A DNA stretch of 64,000 nt from assembly GCA_927797885.1 (NCBI GenBank), contig OV696605.1, positions 1,959,157-2,023,156 of the forward strand, read 5' to 3'. Below, piece after piece: positions 1 to 8,920 of this stretch. Numbering within the stretch: position 1 is the first letter of the stretch; each line of letters starts with the position of its first letter. The stretch comes from Gloeomargaritales cyanobacterium VI4D9. GTDB lineage: Bacteria > Cyanobacteriota > Cyanobacteriia > Gloeomargaritales > Gloeomargaritaceae. A program made the position numbers and the translations under genes. The notes below the pieces were generated by a model that had not been told where the DNA came from, did not search any database, and saw only the letters and a program-made list of their open reading frames with translations.

Positions 1-1985
1 AAAGCGAATTCCGTTTCTTTTAGCTGGGTAATATCTACTGCTACCCCCAAAATTTGGCAGGGTATGCCTTGATCATTGCGCCGCCAAACACGCTCCTGGC
101 TCAAAAACCACCGCCATTCCCCAGATTTGGTACGCATCCGATAGGCAATCTCCCTTCGTCCGTCATCATTACTTTGGATAAGCTCCCTATCTAGTGCTTG
201 CATCCTTGGTAAATCCTCTGGATGGATTAGCTGAGGAGCCAACTGATTAACCATCGCCTGAATTTCGGCGACCGAGTAGCCAAGCACTAATTCAATTTCA
301 GGATTAACAAAAACATTCCGTTGTTCCACTAAATCATAGACGTAAATGATTGCTTGAGTGGCTATGAGAATCCGATGGAGAAATTCTGCTTGTTGTGCCA
401 GTTGTAACTCAGCATTTTTCTTTTCCGTAATATCCAATAAAATCCCATCCCAGTAGGGTTCACCTTCGGTCTGTTGGCGCATTTGGGAGCGTCCTTGTAT
501 CCATTTCAGCTTGCCCGAAGGGGTAATCACCCGCCATTCACAAAACCAATTGGTTCGGTTCGCAACCGCTGTTTGAATTGAGGATAATAATAAATCTAAA
601 TCCTCTGGGTGAACGCACCTCATCCATATTTCCCTCGGATTAACCTTGATTTCCTCGACAGTGAGTTCAAATATGTCCTCAGCGCCACTACTTAAATAGC
701 TAAAGGAATCGGGATGTTCAGGGGTCGCAGGATGGTAACGATAGACCATGCCTGGGATATTTCCCAACAGGGTACTCAATTGATTCTGAGTTTCCCGCAA
801 TTCCCGTTCCGTTTGTCGTAAAAGCGTAATATCCCGACCAATGGATTGAATGCTTAATAAATGCCCCGTATCATCAAAAATTCCCAAGTTTAACCACTCT
901 ACTTCCAAAACTTGCCCCTGTTTACCCCGCACGGGATTGATATAAGAAAAAATGGGATTTTTGGGGGTTAATTGGCGAATATGTTGCTCTAAAATTTGCA
1001 AATCTTCAGGGTTCAGCACCACCTGCTCCCATTTCATTCCCACTAACTCGGCTGACTCTGAGGAATAGCCCAGAGCTTCATACAAACATCGGTTGGCAAA
1101 GGTAATCGTTTGATCTGGCAAAGAATAGGCTAAAAAATCGGTTTGATATTCAACGATTTGCCGGTATTTTTCTTCATTTTTAGCCAGCATGAACTGGAGC
1201 GTTTGCGCTTCGGTAATATCAGTAAATATCGCAATAAAACCAACGGTCATGCCATCGGGATTGTTAAGGGCTACCGCTTTTTCCTGTAGGTAAACGACAG
1301 AACCATCTTGGCGTTTAAGCCGGTATTCTTCTTTATAGTAGGAAGATTTATGAACCGTTGCTTGCCAGGATTGCATGACCCGTTCCCGATCCTCTGGATG
1401 AAGTAATGTTATCCACCCCCTTCCTAATAGCTCATCAGGCGGCATTTGAAACAATTGTTCCGCTAGATATTCATTGACGTAAATAAAATCCCCCACCGGG
1501 TTTCTCAACGCTACACCGATGGGCAAAACATCGAGTAAAAAATGATACGGTTCATCCGTAAGCGTTGCTAAGGGAAATTCAGATTTTGATTTGTGGTTCC
1601 AGCCGGTGGCGGAGATTACCAAACCCAAATGGGCAGTGAATAATTCCCCTTGAGATGTGACGGGTTCCGCCAGTGGTACCAGCCAATGAGCCACCAACCA
1701 ACCCCATTTTTGTTGACTAAATATAACAGGATAAAACCAAGTTTCCCCGCTCGTATCTGAACGTTTTTCTACCTGCCACGTATCCGGTAATTGCCCAGGG
1801 TGAAACGTTTCCCCACTGCTCAGTACCACCTGTTCATTCCGGTAGAGTGCCAGATGCTGTACCCCCCACCCCTGGCGCAGTTGTTCTAGTCCATCTTGCA
1901 GTACATCTGCTACCACATCCCCCGCCTGTATCCGGCGAGTCATTTCCGTCAACAGGGCATAAAATTCCGTACGATCCACAAGCAC
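1..1985 (-). CDS. Multi-PAS sensor protein, C-terminus beyond window
   Basis: This minus-strand reading frame is open from a GTG at 1985 (or the GTG at 1979, preceded by AGGTG) to the left edge. It starts with a roughly 150-residue GAF-like region (reads MLVDRTEFYALLTEM). Four PAS/PAC units follow at about residues 160-275, 280-400, 405-530 and 535-660. Each has a HPED-type motif (LLHPEDRERV, NPEDLQIL, VHPEDLDLL, IHPEDLPRM), and most end with the PAC signature DIT (FTDITEAQ, GRDITLL, LLDITEKK, AVDITQLK). Such arrays sense small ligands or redox state in the cytoplasm and usually feed a histidine kinase or a GGDEF/EAL output. The output domain is outside the window, so the signalling reaction cannot be named. 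It is divergent from guaB3 with about 200 bp between them. Confidence 0.85.
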   Translation of the reverse strand, partial: MLVDRTEFYALLTEMTRRIQAGDVVADVLQDGLEQLRQGWGVQHLALYRNEQVVLSSGETFHPGQLPDTWQVEKRSDTSGETWFYPVIFSQQKWGWLVAHWLVPLAEPVTSQGELFTAHLGLVISATGWNHKSKSEFPLATLTDEPYHFLLDVLPIGVALRNPVGDFIYVNEYLAEQLFQMPPDELLGRGWITLLHPEDRERVMQSWQATVHKSSYYKEEYRLKRQDGSVVYLQEKAVALNNPDGMTVGFIAIFTDITEAQTLQFMLAKNEEKYRQIVEYQTDFLAYSLPDQTITFANRCLYEALGYSSESAELVGMKWEQVVLNPEDLQILEQHIRQLTPKNPIFSYINPVRGKQGQVLEVEWLNLGIFDDTGHLLSIQSIGRDITLLRQTERELRETQNQLSTLLGNIPGMVYRYHPATPEHPDSFSYLSSGAEDIFELTVEEIKVNPREIWMRCVHPEDLDLLLSSIQTAVANRTNWFCEWRVITPSGKLKWIQGRSQMRQQTEGEPYWDGILLDITEKKNAELQLAQQAEFLHRILIATQAIIYVYDLVEQRNVFVNPEIELVLGYSVAEIQAMVNQLAPQLIHPEDLPRMQALDRELIQSNDDGRREIAYRMRTKSGEWRWFLSQERVWRRNDQGIPCQILGVAVDITQLKETEFA

Positions 1986-2185
1986 TTCACCTATTCCAGA
2001 TGTTCCTGATCTTACAGTATTTTTTTTATGGATGTGGTGAAAAACATTATGGGTGAACAAAGGTTGCTAAAACCTTGATCCCAAACTGAGGATATGGGGA
2101 AAAACCTGTGCTGCTGGTGCCCCCATCCTTTTGACACAACCCATCGGAATTTGTTAACTTAAATAAAATTTAGGGAACGTTGATC

Positions 2186-3355
2186 ATGGAGGCACTCATC
2201 CCGATTGGGCGGAGCAAGCTAGCACGGCGAGCTTACGGTATTGACGAAATCGCCCTCGTTCCGGGGTCAGGCACCCTCGACCCAGCCTTGGCGGACACTA
2301 CTTGGTCCATAGGTGGCATCGTGCGGGAAATTCCCATCATTGCCAGTGCGATGGACGGGGTGGTGGATGGGAATGTGGCGGTGCGGTTGACGGAGTTGGG
2401 GGCGATGGGGGTGCTGAATTTGGAGGGGTTACAAACTCGTTATGAATCCCCGACCCCCATTCTGGAGCGGATTACCCAGGTGGGCAATGAGGAATTTGTG
2501 GGGTTGATGCAGGAGTTGTACCAGGAGCCGATCAAGCCGGAATTGGTCACCGCCCGGATTCAGGAAATTAAGCAACGGGGGGGCATTGCCGCTGTGAGCA
2601 GTACGCCGGGGCGGGCGGCTACCTTGGCACCTTTGGCGGCGCAGGCGGGGGCGGATTTGTTTTTCGTGCAGGCGACGGTGGTCTCCACAGCCCATTTGGC
2701 TTTGCCGGGGGTGGACTCCCTGGATTTACACCGGTTTTGCCAAGAGTTACCCATGCCCGTGGTATTGGGCAACTGTGTCACCTACGAAGTGGCTCTGAAC
2801 CTGATGAAAGCGGGGGCGGCGGCGGTGTTGGTGGGAATTGGTCCGGGGGCAGCCTGTACCTCGCGGGGGGTGTTGGGGGTGGGGGTTCCCCAGGCGACGG
2901 CGGTGGCGGACTGTGCGGCGGCACGGGAGGATTACCACGCTCAAACCGGTCGCTACGTCCCGGTGATTGCCGATGGGGGGCTGGTCACGGGCGGGGATAT
3001 TTGTAAAGCGATTGCCTGCGGGGCGGACGGGGTGATGATCGGTTCCCCCCTGGCACGGGCGCAGGAGGCTCCTGGTCGGGGTTACCACTGGGGCATGGCG
3101 ACCCCTAGCCCGGTTCTCCCCCGAGGCACTCGGATTCGGGTCGGCACCACCGGCACCTTGGCGCAAATTCTGCGGGGACCAGCCCTTCTGGATGACGGCA
3201 CCCACAACCTGCTGGGGGCGTTGAAAAACAGCATGGCAACGGTGGGTGCGAAAAACCTGCGGGAGATGCAACAGACGGAGGTGGTCATTGCCCCGTCCCT
3301 GTTGACCGAGGGGAAAGTCTATCAACGGGCACAGAAACTGGGCATGGGCAAATAA
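2186..3355 (+). CDS. guaB3: GuaB3-type IMP dehydrogenase family protein
   Basis: A protein of about 389 residues with the IMP dehydrogenase TIM-barrel fold but no CBS (Bateman) insert, which is the GuaB3 branch common in cyanobacteria. Visible signatures are the N-terminal [14 protein letters not shown], the phosphate/NAD region [11 protein letters not shown], the active-site loop [15 protein letters not shown] with the catalytic Cys, and [20 protein letters not shown] with GADGVMIG for IMP phosphate binding. Family role: oxidation of IMP to XMP in guanine nucleotide synthesis; the sequence does not measure activity. I chose the ATG at 2186 over the TTG at 2180 because the family begins right after such a Met. 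The next transcribed units are yfr1 and trxA, a conserved cyanobacterial order. Confidence 0.9.
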   Translation: MEALIPIGRSKLARRAYGIDEIALVPGSGTLDPALADTTWSIGGIVREIPIIASAMDGVVDGNVAVRLTELGAMGVLNLEGLQTRYESPTPILERITQVGNEEFVGLMQELYQEPIKPELVTARIQEIKQRGGIAAVSSTPGRAATLAPLAAQAGADLFFVQATVVSTAHLALPGVDSLDLHRFCQELPMPVVLGNCVTYEVALNLMKAGAAAVLVGIGPGAACTSRGVLGVGVPQATAVADCAAAREDYHAQTGRYVPVIADGGLVTGGDICKAIACGADGVMIGSPLARAQEAPGRGYHWGMATPSPVLPRGTRIRVGTTGTLAQILRGPALLDDGTHNLLGALKNSMATVGAKNLREMQQTEVVIAPSLLTEGKVYQRAQKLGMGK

Positions 3356-3469
3356 CCGTAATCTATTCATCAGTACAAATACTGTTCACTCTGCCCTGAA
3401 CCTGTGGCTTCAATGTACTGAGGTGACTGGGTTGGCACCGATCCTTAAGAAATACTGACAGGGGACTGG

Positions 3470-3496
3470 TTGCCTCTGAAGAAATTTGTATATAAT
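3470..3496 (+). promoter_or_regulatory. Probable sigma70-type promoter of yfr1
   Basis: A TATAAT hexamer lies at 3491-3496, preceded by TTGCCT at 3470-3475 with a 15-bp spacer. The expected start falls near 3503, where the 5' stem of the Yfr1 RNA begins. The perfect -10 fits the high constitutive expression known for Yfr1. Confidence 0.65.
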
Positions 3497-3502
3497 GATG
3501 GA

Positions 3503-3574
3503 GTGCGGAGACGCAAGTTTCCGTTCACTCCTCACACCACACTCTGGCCTAAGCTGGTGCTTAGGTCTTTTTTT
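3503..3574 (+). ncRNA. yfr1: Yfr1 small regulatory RNA
   Basis: The ultraconserved unpaired Yfr1 core ACTCCTCACACC lies at 3527-3538. It is flanked by a 5' stem (GCGGAGA near 3505-3511 pairing with TTTCCGT at 3518-3524) and a strong 3' terminator hairpin at 3546-3567 followed by a T-run. This is the two-stem plus single-stranded-core architecture of Yfr1. The location between a guaB-like gene and trxA matches the synteny reported across cyanobacteria. Yfr1 acts by base-pairing through the CU-rich core with mRNAs, outer-membrane porin messages being the best-known targets. The 5' end is inferred from the promoter and the 3' end from the terminator. Confidence 0.93.
3546..3574 (+). terminator. 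Rho-independent terminator of yfr1
   Basis: CCTAAGC and GCTTAGG form a perfect stem around a TGGT loop (3548-3565), followed by TCTTTTTTT. It forms the 3' stem of the Yfr1 RNA. Confidence 0.92.
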
Positions 3575-3672
3575 GACCATTTTTTGGTCTGGGGTTGGGG
3601 AGAACGGTGAATGCGGATTTTCGTGATAGGATCAAGAATACTCATTCCCAATCATTCAGAGGATGGATGCTT

Positions 3673-4002
3673 ATGTCAGATGCAGCCCCGGTCACGGATG
3701 CAACCTTTGAGCAGGAGGTAATTCACAGCCCGATTCCGGTGCTGGTTGACTTTTGGGCACCCTGGTGTGGGCCATGTCGCATGGTGGCGCCCGTGGTGGA
3801 TGAGGTGGCGAAGGAATTTGAGGGTCGGGTGAAAGTGCTGAAACTCAACACCGACGACAATCCCAAAACCGCCAACGAGTACGGCATTCGCAGTATCCCG
3901 ACTCTGATGATTTTCAAAGGCGGTCAGAAAGTGGACGTGGTGATGGGGGCAGTGCCCAAAACCACCCTGGTCAAAGCGTTACAACAGCATTTATCAGCAT
4001 AA
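3673..4002 (+). CDS. trxA: Thioredoxin
   Basis: A 109-residue classical m-type thioredoxin with the active-site motif [13 protein letters not shown] at about residues 30-42, the cis-Pro segment [10 protein letters not shown], and the C-terminal glycine region. It reduces disulfides in cytosolic targets using electrons from ferredoxin-thioredoxin reductase. The ATG at 3673 (MSDAAPV) is chosen because upstream in-frame residues are not thioredoxin-like and an AGAGGATGG ribosome-binding sequence precedes it. It is directly downstream of yfr1 and followed closely by rpmB and ispF on the same strand, so the three may be cotranscribed. Confidence 0.95.
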   Translation: MSDAAPVTDATFEQEVIHSPIPVLVDFWAPWCGPCRMVAPVVDEVAKEFEGRVKVLKLNTDDNPKTANEYGIRSIPTLMIFKGGQKVDVVMGAVPKTTLVKALQQHLSA

Positions 4003-4018
4003 AGGAGTACGGTTTACC

Positions 4019-4255
4019 ATGGCACGGCGTTGTCAATTGACCGGCAAACGGGCAAATAATGCCTTTTCCGTCTCCCACTCCCACCGGCGTACCAAGCGGC
4101 TCCAGGAAGTGAATTTGCAGTGGAAGCGGGTTTGGTGGCCGGAGCGGCAACGCTGGGTACGGCTACGGCTCTCCACCCAGGCGATTCGCACCCTGCAGCG
4201 GCGGGGCTTGCAGGCGATGGCTCAGTCAGCGGGGATTGACCTGAATCAACTGTGA
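4019..4255 (+). CDS. rpmB: 50S ribosomal protein L28
   Basis: A 78-residue basic protein starting [16 protein letters not shown], the standard L28 N-terminus, with the conserved segment [20 protein letters not shown]. It is a structural protein of the large ribosomal subunit. An AAGGAG sequence sits just upstream of the ATG. Its stop codon overlaps the GTG start of ispF, which implies translational coupling. Confidence 0.96.
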   Translation: MARRCQLTGKRANNAFSVSHSHRRTKRLQEVNLQWKRVWWPERQRWVRLRLSTQAIRTLQRRGLQAMAQSAGIDLNQL

Positions 4256-4743
4256 CCCCCCCCTTTCGCATCGGTAATGGGTACGATATTCACCGCCTGG
4301 TGCCGGAACGGGCATTGATCCTGGGGGGTGTGCATATTCCCCATACCCTAGGTTTGTTGGGACATAGTGATGCGGATGTCTTGACTCATGCGGTAATGGA
4401 TGCCCTGTTGGGGGCGTTGGGTTTAGGGGATATTGGGCATTACTTTCCCCCGGATGACCCCCAGTGGACGGGGGCGGACAGTGTGATGCTCTTGACCCAG
4501 GTACGGCGGTGGGTGGCAGAGCACGGCTGGCAGGTGGCGAATGTGGATACGGTGGTGGTGGCGGAGCGACCCAAGCTCAAACCCCACATCCCGGCGATGC
4601 AGGCACGGCTGGCAACGGCTTTGGGCGTAACACCGGCGCAGGTGGGGGTAAAGGCCACCACGAATGAGCGGTTAGGGTCGGTGGGACGGGAGGAAGGAAT
4701 TGCCGCCCATGCGGTGGCTTTATTAGTTCCTACAAGGAGTTGA
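4252..4743 (+). CDS. ispF: 2-C-methyl-D-erythritol 2,4-cyclodiphosphate synthase
   Basis: A 163-residue IspF. The N-terminal [12 protein letters not shown] carries the zinc-binding Asp and His, and [20 protein letters not shown] and [19 protein letters not shown] are family signatures. It cyclises CDP-methylerythritol 2-phosphate with loss of CMP in the plastidic-type MEP isoprenoid pathway, which in cyanobacteria supplies carotenoids, phytol and quinones. Translation starts at GTG 4252, overlapping the rpmB stop by 4 nt. Confidence 0.95.
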   Translation: MTPPFRIGNGYDIHRLVPERALILGGVHIPHTLGLLGHSDADVLTHAVMDALLGALGLGDIGHYFPPDDPQWTGADSVMLLTQVRRWVAEHGWQVANVDTVVVAERPKLKPHIPAMQARLATALGVTPAQVGVKATTNERLGSVGREEGIAAHAVALLVPTRS

Positions 4744-4884
4744 CGGATTGGGGAAATTTGATTAAGCTTGGAAGCGTTAAACCATTGGTTTATCGCAGGT
4801 CACAGCCTTAATTAGAAAGCCAGTGCTACGATTAAGCCAGGGGGATTGGTAGAAAATTCTTAACTTTTTGGTGAGGCGCATAGT

Positions 4885-5181
4885 ATGAATAAGGAAGAGT
4901 TGGTCACTGAAGTTGCCTCGAAAGCGGGAACCACGAAAAAAGTGGCAGAATCGGTCTTAGATGCTACCCTCGAAGCGATCATTGAATCCGTAGCGGAGGG
5001 GCAAAAGGTGACGCTGGTGGGGTTTGGCTCCTTTGAAGCTCGCAAACGGCAGGCTCGGGAAGGCCGCAACCCCGGCACGGGCGACCCACTCCACATTCCT
5101 GCCAAGACGGTACCGACATTTTCCGCAGGCAAATTATTTCGGGAAAAGGTGGCCGACGGAGGTAACAACGCCCAGGGGTAA
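4885..5181 (+). CDS. hup: HU family DNA-binding protein
   Basis: A 98-residue HU/IHF-type protein: MNKEELVTEVASKAGTTKK at the N-terminus, the core TLVGFGSFEARKRQAREGRN at about residues 45-65, and the arm GTGDPLHIPAKTVPTFSAGK. It binds and bends DNA as a dimer in the nucleoid. A 140-bp gap upstream probably holds its own promoter. It is convergent with recJ, 12 bp away. Confidence 0.95.
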   Translation: MNKEELVTEVASKAGTTKKVAESVLDATLEAIIESVAEGQKVTLVGFGSFEARKRQAREGRNPGTGDPLHIPAKTVPTFSAGKLFREKVADGGNNAQG

Positions 5182-5193
5182 AGCCTGGCTTGG

Positions 5194-7458
5194 TCACGGG
5201 CGATGCCATAGCGTGGGCAATTCGGCCAGGGGGGTGTGGTACCAGGCGTTTAGCTCCGCCAATTCCCCCTGCACCGATTGGGTCTCAGCCCAGTCTTGGC
5301 TATTATACCCTAGTTCCCTCAGCCCGGCGATCCACACCTGGGGGCTGACCCAATGCTGTTGCCCGAGAGCCAGGAGGTTCCAGGGGTGGGGGTTAGGCTG
5401 ACGCAGGGTCTCCCACACCCAGCGGTGTACCTGTGCCACCGTCGGCAGGGGCGGGATGTGGGCATGGACATCATGGACATAGAGAATTTTGGGTTGCGCC
5501 ACCGCCACCAACCAGCGCAGATAAATGGGGGCCGGGGGTAAGCTCCAGAGAATCAACGCCCCATAGGTGCCCCGGGGACGGTCGTAGTCCAGATGGGGGT
5601 GATGGGGCAATTCGGGCCGTTGATAGCCATACAAAAGCAGTTTTTTATCCGTATTTTGGCGTAACAACTGTTCCAGGTTCTCCAAGGGCATGCACAGGGG
5701 CGTATGGGCATGGGCAGGCGCAGGTTTGATTTCTAGTTGGGGGATGGGGTAACGCACCCCTAGGAGTTGTAATTCCAGGGTTGTTTGTCCCTGAAATTCG
5801 TTGGGGCGGAGGGTGTAAGCCATATCCAGCCATTCCGGTAGGGGCACATGGGGCGCCCAATTCCAGGCCAAAACTTTTTTCTCCCCCGTCCCATCCGTCA
5901 CCGTCAATTTGGCGTGATTTTTCTCCTTGCCCATCACCTGTTGCTCCACCACCCGCACCCGCTGGCTCCAGAATTGGGGGGCTGGGTTCGCCATCCCGTA
6001 GGGTTGCAACCGTTGCAGTTCGTCATACAACGTCAGGGTCAGTTCCCCCAACTGCGCCTGGGCGTGCAATTCCACCAAGGGGCGCAGATGATGGGGTTGC
6101 AAACACTGGCGACCAAAGCTCTGGAGCCGTTCCCGCCACTGGGAAAAATGCGCCGCCGACAGCGTAAATCCCCCCGCCGCCCGATGCCCCCCATACCGTT
6201 CCAAAAATTCCCCGCTGGCGTGCAAGGCTTCATACACATGAAACTCAGGAATCCCCCGGGCGGAACCCCGAATCACCGTCTGCGCCTCATCCTCATAGGT
6301 TCCCAAAAACACCGGCACCCCGTACCGCTCCACCAACCGGGAGGCGACAATCCCGATCACCCCATGATGCCAACCGGGTTGCACCAACACCAGCACCGGC
6401 TCCTGGGAAAAATCCGGGGGTTGCTGTTCGCAAATGCCAATGGCTTCCTGCTCAATTTGGCTACACAATTGCCGCCGCCGCAGATTCGTCGCCTCACATT
6501 CCTCTGCCCGTTGGAGCGCCAGGGTTTCATCCTCGGTGGTAAATAATTCGATCACCACCTGGGGGTCGCCAATCCGCCCCACCGCATTGATCCGCGGTCC
6601 TATCTGAAACCCCACATGATCCGGGTTTAATTCCTGCGCCGTCCCCAACCCCGCCACCTGGATCAACGTGCGTACCCCCAACAGCCGGGAACGGGTCAAC
6701 AACCGCAAGCCCTGCTGTACCCAGCGGCGGTTTACTCCGGTCAAGGGGGCAATATCCGCAATCGTCCCCAGCGTACACAGCTCCAACAACGGCTCGGTCA
6801 AATCCTCCCCATAGCCCAAGCGTTCTGCCACCCCCAACCCCAGCAAATAGGCCACCCCCACCCCCGCCAAACTGCTGTAGGGGGAATCCGCCGGGATCAA
6901 CCGGGGGTTCAAAATCGCATGGGCAGGGGGCAACTCCGCCGGGGGTTCGTGGTGGTCGGTCACAATCACCGTCATCCCCAACTCCCGAGCCAGAGCAATC
7001 GGGGCATGGGCGGCAATGCCATTATCTACCGTAATAATAATATCAATACCTTGTTCATAAAATTCTTGGACAATCCGTTCGTTAATTCCATATCCTTCCC
7101 GCATCCGACTGGGAATGGCATAATCCGCCTGTGCCCCCACCCCTCGCAATAACCGCAGTAATAACGATGTACTGGTCATTCCGTCCGCATCATAATCCCC
7201 GCAGATGGCGATGTTTTGCTGTCGTTTCGCCGCCTCTGCCAAAATATCTACAGCTACGGGCAAATCCGTAAAATCCGGGAATGGGGGGGGAAGCGGTTCC
7301 TGGTGGGGGTCAAAAAAACCCTGAATTTCTGCCGCCGTCTGCAACCCCCGGTCAAACAAAATCTGTACAGTCAAGGGGGATAAACCCAGTTCCTGCGCCA
7401 ATTTCACTCGCTCAGGGTAGGTCGGACTGACCAACCATCGTTGTACCGGCCACGTCAT
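5194..7458 (-). CDS. recJ: Single-stranded-DNA-specific exonuclease RecJ
   Basis: A 754-residue RecJ. The DHH domain shows CGDYDADGMTSTSLLLRLL at about residues 80-98, and the DHH motif is VTDHHEPPAELPPAHAILNP near residue 170. The DHHA1 region near residues 375-440 contains GIVASRLVERYGVPVF and YGGHRAAGGFTLS. It degrades single-stranded DNA 5' to 3' in RecF-type recombination and repair. The extended C-terminal part (about residues 560-754) is less conserved and typical of cyanobacterial RecJ. The 3' end faces hup; folB lies 11 bp upstream on the same strand, so the two may be cotranscribed. Confidence 0.95.
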   Translation of the reverse strand: MTWPVQRWLVSPTYPERVKLAQELGLSPLTVQILFDRGLQTAAEIQGFFDPHQEPLPPPFPDFTDLPVAVDILAEAAKRQQNIAICGDYDADGMTSTSLLLRLLRGVGAQADYAIPSRMREGYGINERIVQEFYEQGIDIIITVDNGIAAHAPIALARELGMTVIVTDHHEPPAELPPAHAILNPRLIPADSPYSSLAGVGVAYLLGLGVAERLGYGEDLTEPLLELCTLGTIADIAPLTGVNRRWVQQGLRLLTRSRLLGVRTLIQVAGLGTAQELNPDHVGFQIGPRINAVGRIGDPQVVIELFTTEDETLALQRAEECEATNLRRRQLCSQIEQEAIGICEQQPPDFSQEPVLVLVQPGWHHGVIGIVASRLVERYGVPVFLGTYEDEAQTVIRGSARGIPEFHVYEALHASGEFLERYGGHRAAGGFTLSAAHFSQWRERLQSFGRQCLQPHHLRPLVELHAQAQLGELTLTLYDELQRLQPYGMANPAPQFWSQRVRVVEQQVMGKEKNHAKLTVTDGTGEKKVLAWNWAPHVPLPEWLDMAYTLRPNEFQGQTTLELQLLGVRYPIPQLEIKPAPAHAHTPLCMPLENLEQLLRQNTDKKLLLYGYQRPELPHHPHLDYDRPRGTYGALILWSLPPAPIYLRWLVAVAQPKILYVHDVHAHIPPLPTVAQVHRWVWETLRQPNPHPWNLLALGQQHWVSPQVWIAGLRELGYNSQDWAETQSVQGELAELNAWYHTPLAELPTLWHRP

Positions 7459-7469
7459 CCCAGCGCACC

Positions 7470-7844
7470 TCAGGACTGTACCTGCACTTTACCACGATGC
7501 AGTTCGATACTAATCTGCCCGGTAAAATCGGGAATGGGGGGTGCCACCTTGGTCACCCGCAAGGTCACCGCCTGCACCAAAGGAAATGCCAAAACCTGTT
7601 GGGTCAACACCTGCGCCAGCCGTTCGAGGAGTAAAAACCGCTCAGTTCTAATCGTCGTTTGAATTTGGTCAATCACCCCCCGATAATCCAAAGTATCCCG
7701 TATATCATCCGTTTGACCCGCTTTTTCCAGGCACAATTCCAAACGCACATCCACCGCAAACCATTGTCCCAGGGTGCGTTCCTCCGGTAAAAAACCCGTA
7801 TATCCATAGGCACGGATATTATTTAATACAATCGTGTCTGGCAT
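7470..7844 (-). CDS. folB: Dihydroneopterin aldolase
   Basis: A 124-residue FolB: MPDTIVLNNIRAYGYTGFLPEE carries the family start, the catalytic Glu region GYTGFLPEERTLGQWF, and LLERLAQVLTQQVLAF with the second conserved Glu. It cleaves dihydroneopterin to 6-hydroxymethyl-dihydropterin and glycolaldehyde in folate synthesis. It lies immediately upstream of recJ on the same strand. A family-A repeat lies upstream, between it and gloB. Confidence 0.93.
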   Translation of the reverse strand: MPDTIVLNNIRAYGYTGFLPEERTLGQWFAVDVRLELCLEKAGQTDDIRDTLDYRGVIDQIQTTIRTERFLLLERLAQVLTQQVLAFPLVQAVTLRVTKVAPPIPDFTGQISIELHRGKVQVQS

Positions 7845-7933
7845 TATTTATGTATCCTCACCAAGGGATTAAAACCATCATGTATAGTAATTTTATTTGA
7901 TCAATGCACAAAAATTGCGACTCCTATTCAATT

Positions 7934-8058
7934 CTATAGCAATCCTAAATGAGAATCGAACAGGGGGTCGCAGGGGCACCGCCCCCGTCTTTGGTTCTGA
8001 AAAATTTTTGTATGCCTACGGTACGCAAGCTAATGCAAATCAAGTAGGATTGCTATAG
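7934..8058. repeat. Family-A short inverted-repeat element, copy A1
   Basis: Ends CTATAGCAATCC and GGATTGCTATAG are perfect inverted repeats 125 bp apart. The interior carries a G/C palindrome, GGGGCACCGCCCC, and the segment TTTTTGTATGCCTACGG. Other copies are at 23918, 50902, 52285, 56561 and 63376. It has no coding capacity and looks like a miniature inverted-repeat element (MITE). Confidence 0.85.
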
Positions 8059-8080
8059 TTATGAGTGCTATAGAATCATC

Positions 8081-8851
8081 TTAAAAATGGTCTTTGCGTT
8101 GGCGTAATTGGGTAAACGTTGCCAGGGCAGATTGTGTCCCCATCGCCTGTTGAATCCTCGGTTGATCCCAGCGCAAAAAAGGATTGATTTCCCTTTCTAA
8201 ACCTAATGTACTGGGAATGGTAGCCTGTCCCTCTCGGCGTAACTGTTGTACCTGCTGGGCATAAGTTCTCAGGGCTAGATTCTCCGGTTCAATGCTCAGG
8301 GCAAAGCGTAAATTATTCTCCGTATATTCATGGGCGCACCATATCCGAGTATCCCCAGGTAATGAACGAATTTGCGCCAGAGAATTAAGCATTTGGCCAG
8401 GGGTGCCTTCAAACAAACGACCACATCCCCCCGAAAATAATGTATCCCCAATAAAAAGTTCTCCTGGCTCCTGCGCTGTGGGTAAAAAATAGTAGGCAAT
8501 GTGGGCGCGGGTATGCCCAGGCACAAAATAAATCCTGGCAATTCTGTCTGCAAAATTTATCTGATCCCCTGCTTCTAAAAACACATTTTGTCCCGGAATC
8601 CGACCCCGGTCCTGCGCCCCTCCATAAACCGTTAAATTGGGGAAATAATGCAACAAATCCTGATTGGCACCCACGTGATCCCCGTGATGATGGGTATTCA
8701 AAATAGCGGTTAATTCCAAGCGTTGCGTGCGTAAAAAATCCAGAACCGGTGCGGGTTCCGCTGGGTCAACCACCGCCGCCTGCCCCCCCATTTCATCCCA
8801 GAGGACAAAAATGTAATTATCCCGCAGAGCCGGTAGCCGTTCAATCCGCAT
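8081..8851 (-). CDS. gloB: Hydroxyacylglutathione hydrolase (glyoxalase II)
   Basis: A 256-residue metallo-beta-lactamase-fold protein with the binuclear metal motif [12 protein letters not shown] near residues 52-63. Other glyoxalase II signatures are [29 protein letters not shown] and [15 protein letters not shown]. It hydrolyses S-lactoylglutathione to lactate and glutathione in methylglyoxal detoxification. The start [15 protein letters not shown] is the usual family N-terminus. It is divergent from the parA-like gene, whose ATG is 69 bp away. Confidence 0.95.
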   Translation of the reverse strand: MRIERLPALRDNYIFVLWDEMGGQAAVVDPAEPAPVLDFLRTQRLELTAILNTHHHGDHVGANQDLLHYFPNLTVYGGAQDRGRIPGQNVFLEAGDQINFADRIARIYFVPGHTRAHIAYYFLPTAQEPGELFIGDTLFSGGCGRLFEGTPGQMLNSLAQIRSLPGDTRIWCAHEYTENNLRFALSIEPENLALRTYAQQVQQLRREGQATIPSTLGLEREINPFLRWDQPRIQQAMGTQSALATFTQLRQRKDHF

Positions 8852-8920
8852 CTTTTGCCAATGTCTATTGCCAGTGGTACCCTAATCAATATATCACAGT
8901 GTTACGGTCATGTCAGAGTT

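Noticed and set aside
5848-6546. 232-codon open frame opposite recJ
   Set aside because: Proline/histidine/arginine-rich composition, antisense to a clearly conserved RecJ core; shadow frame.
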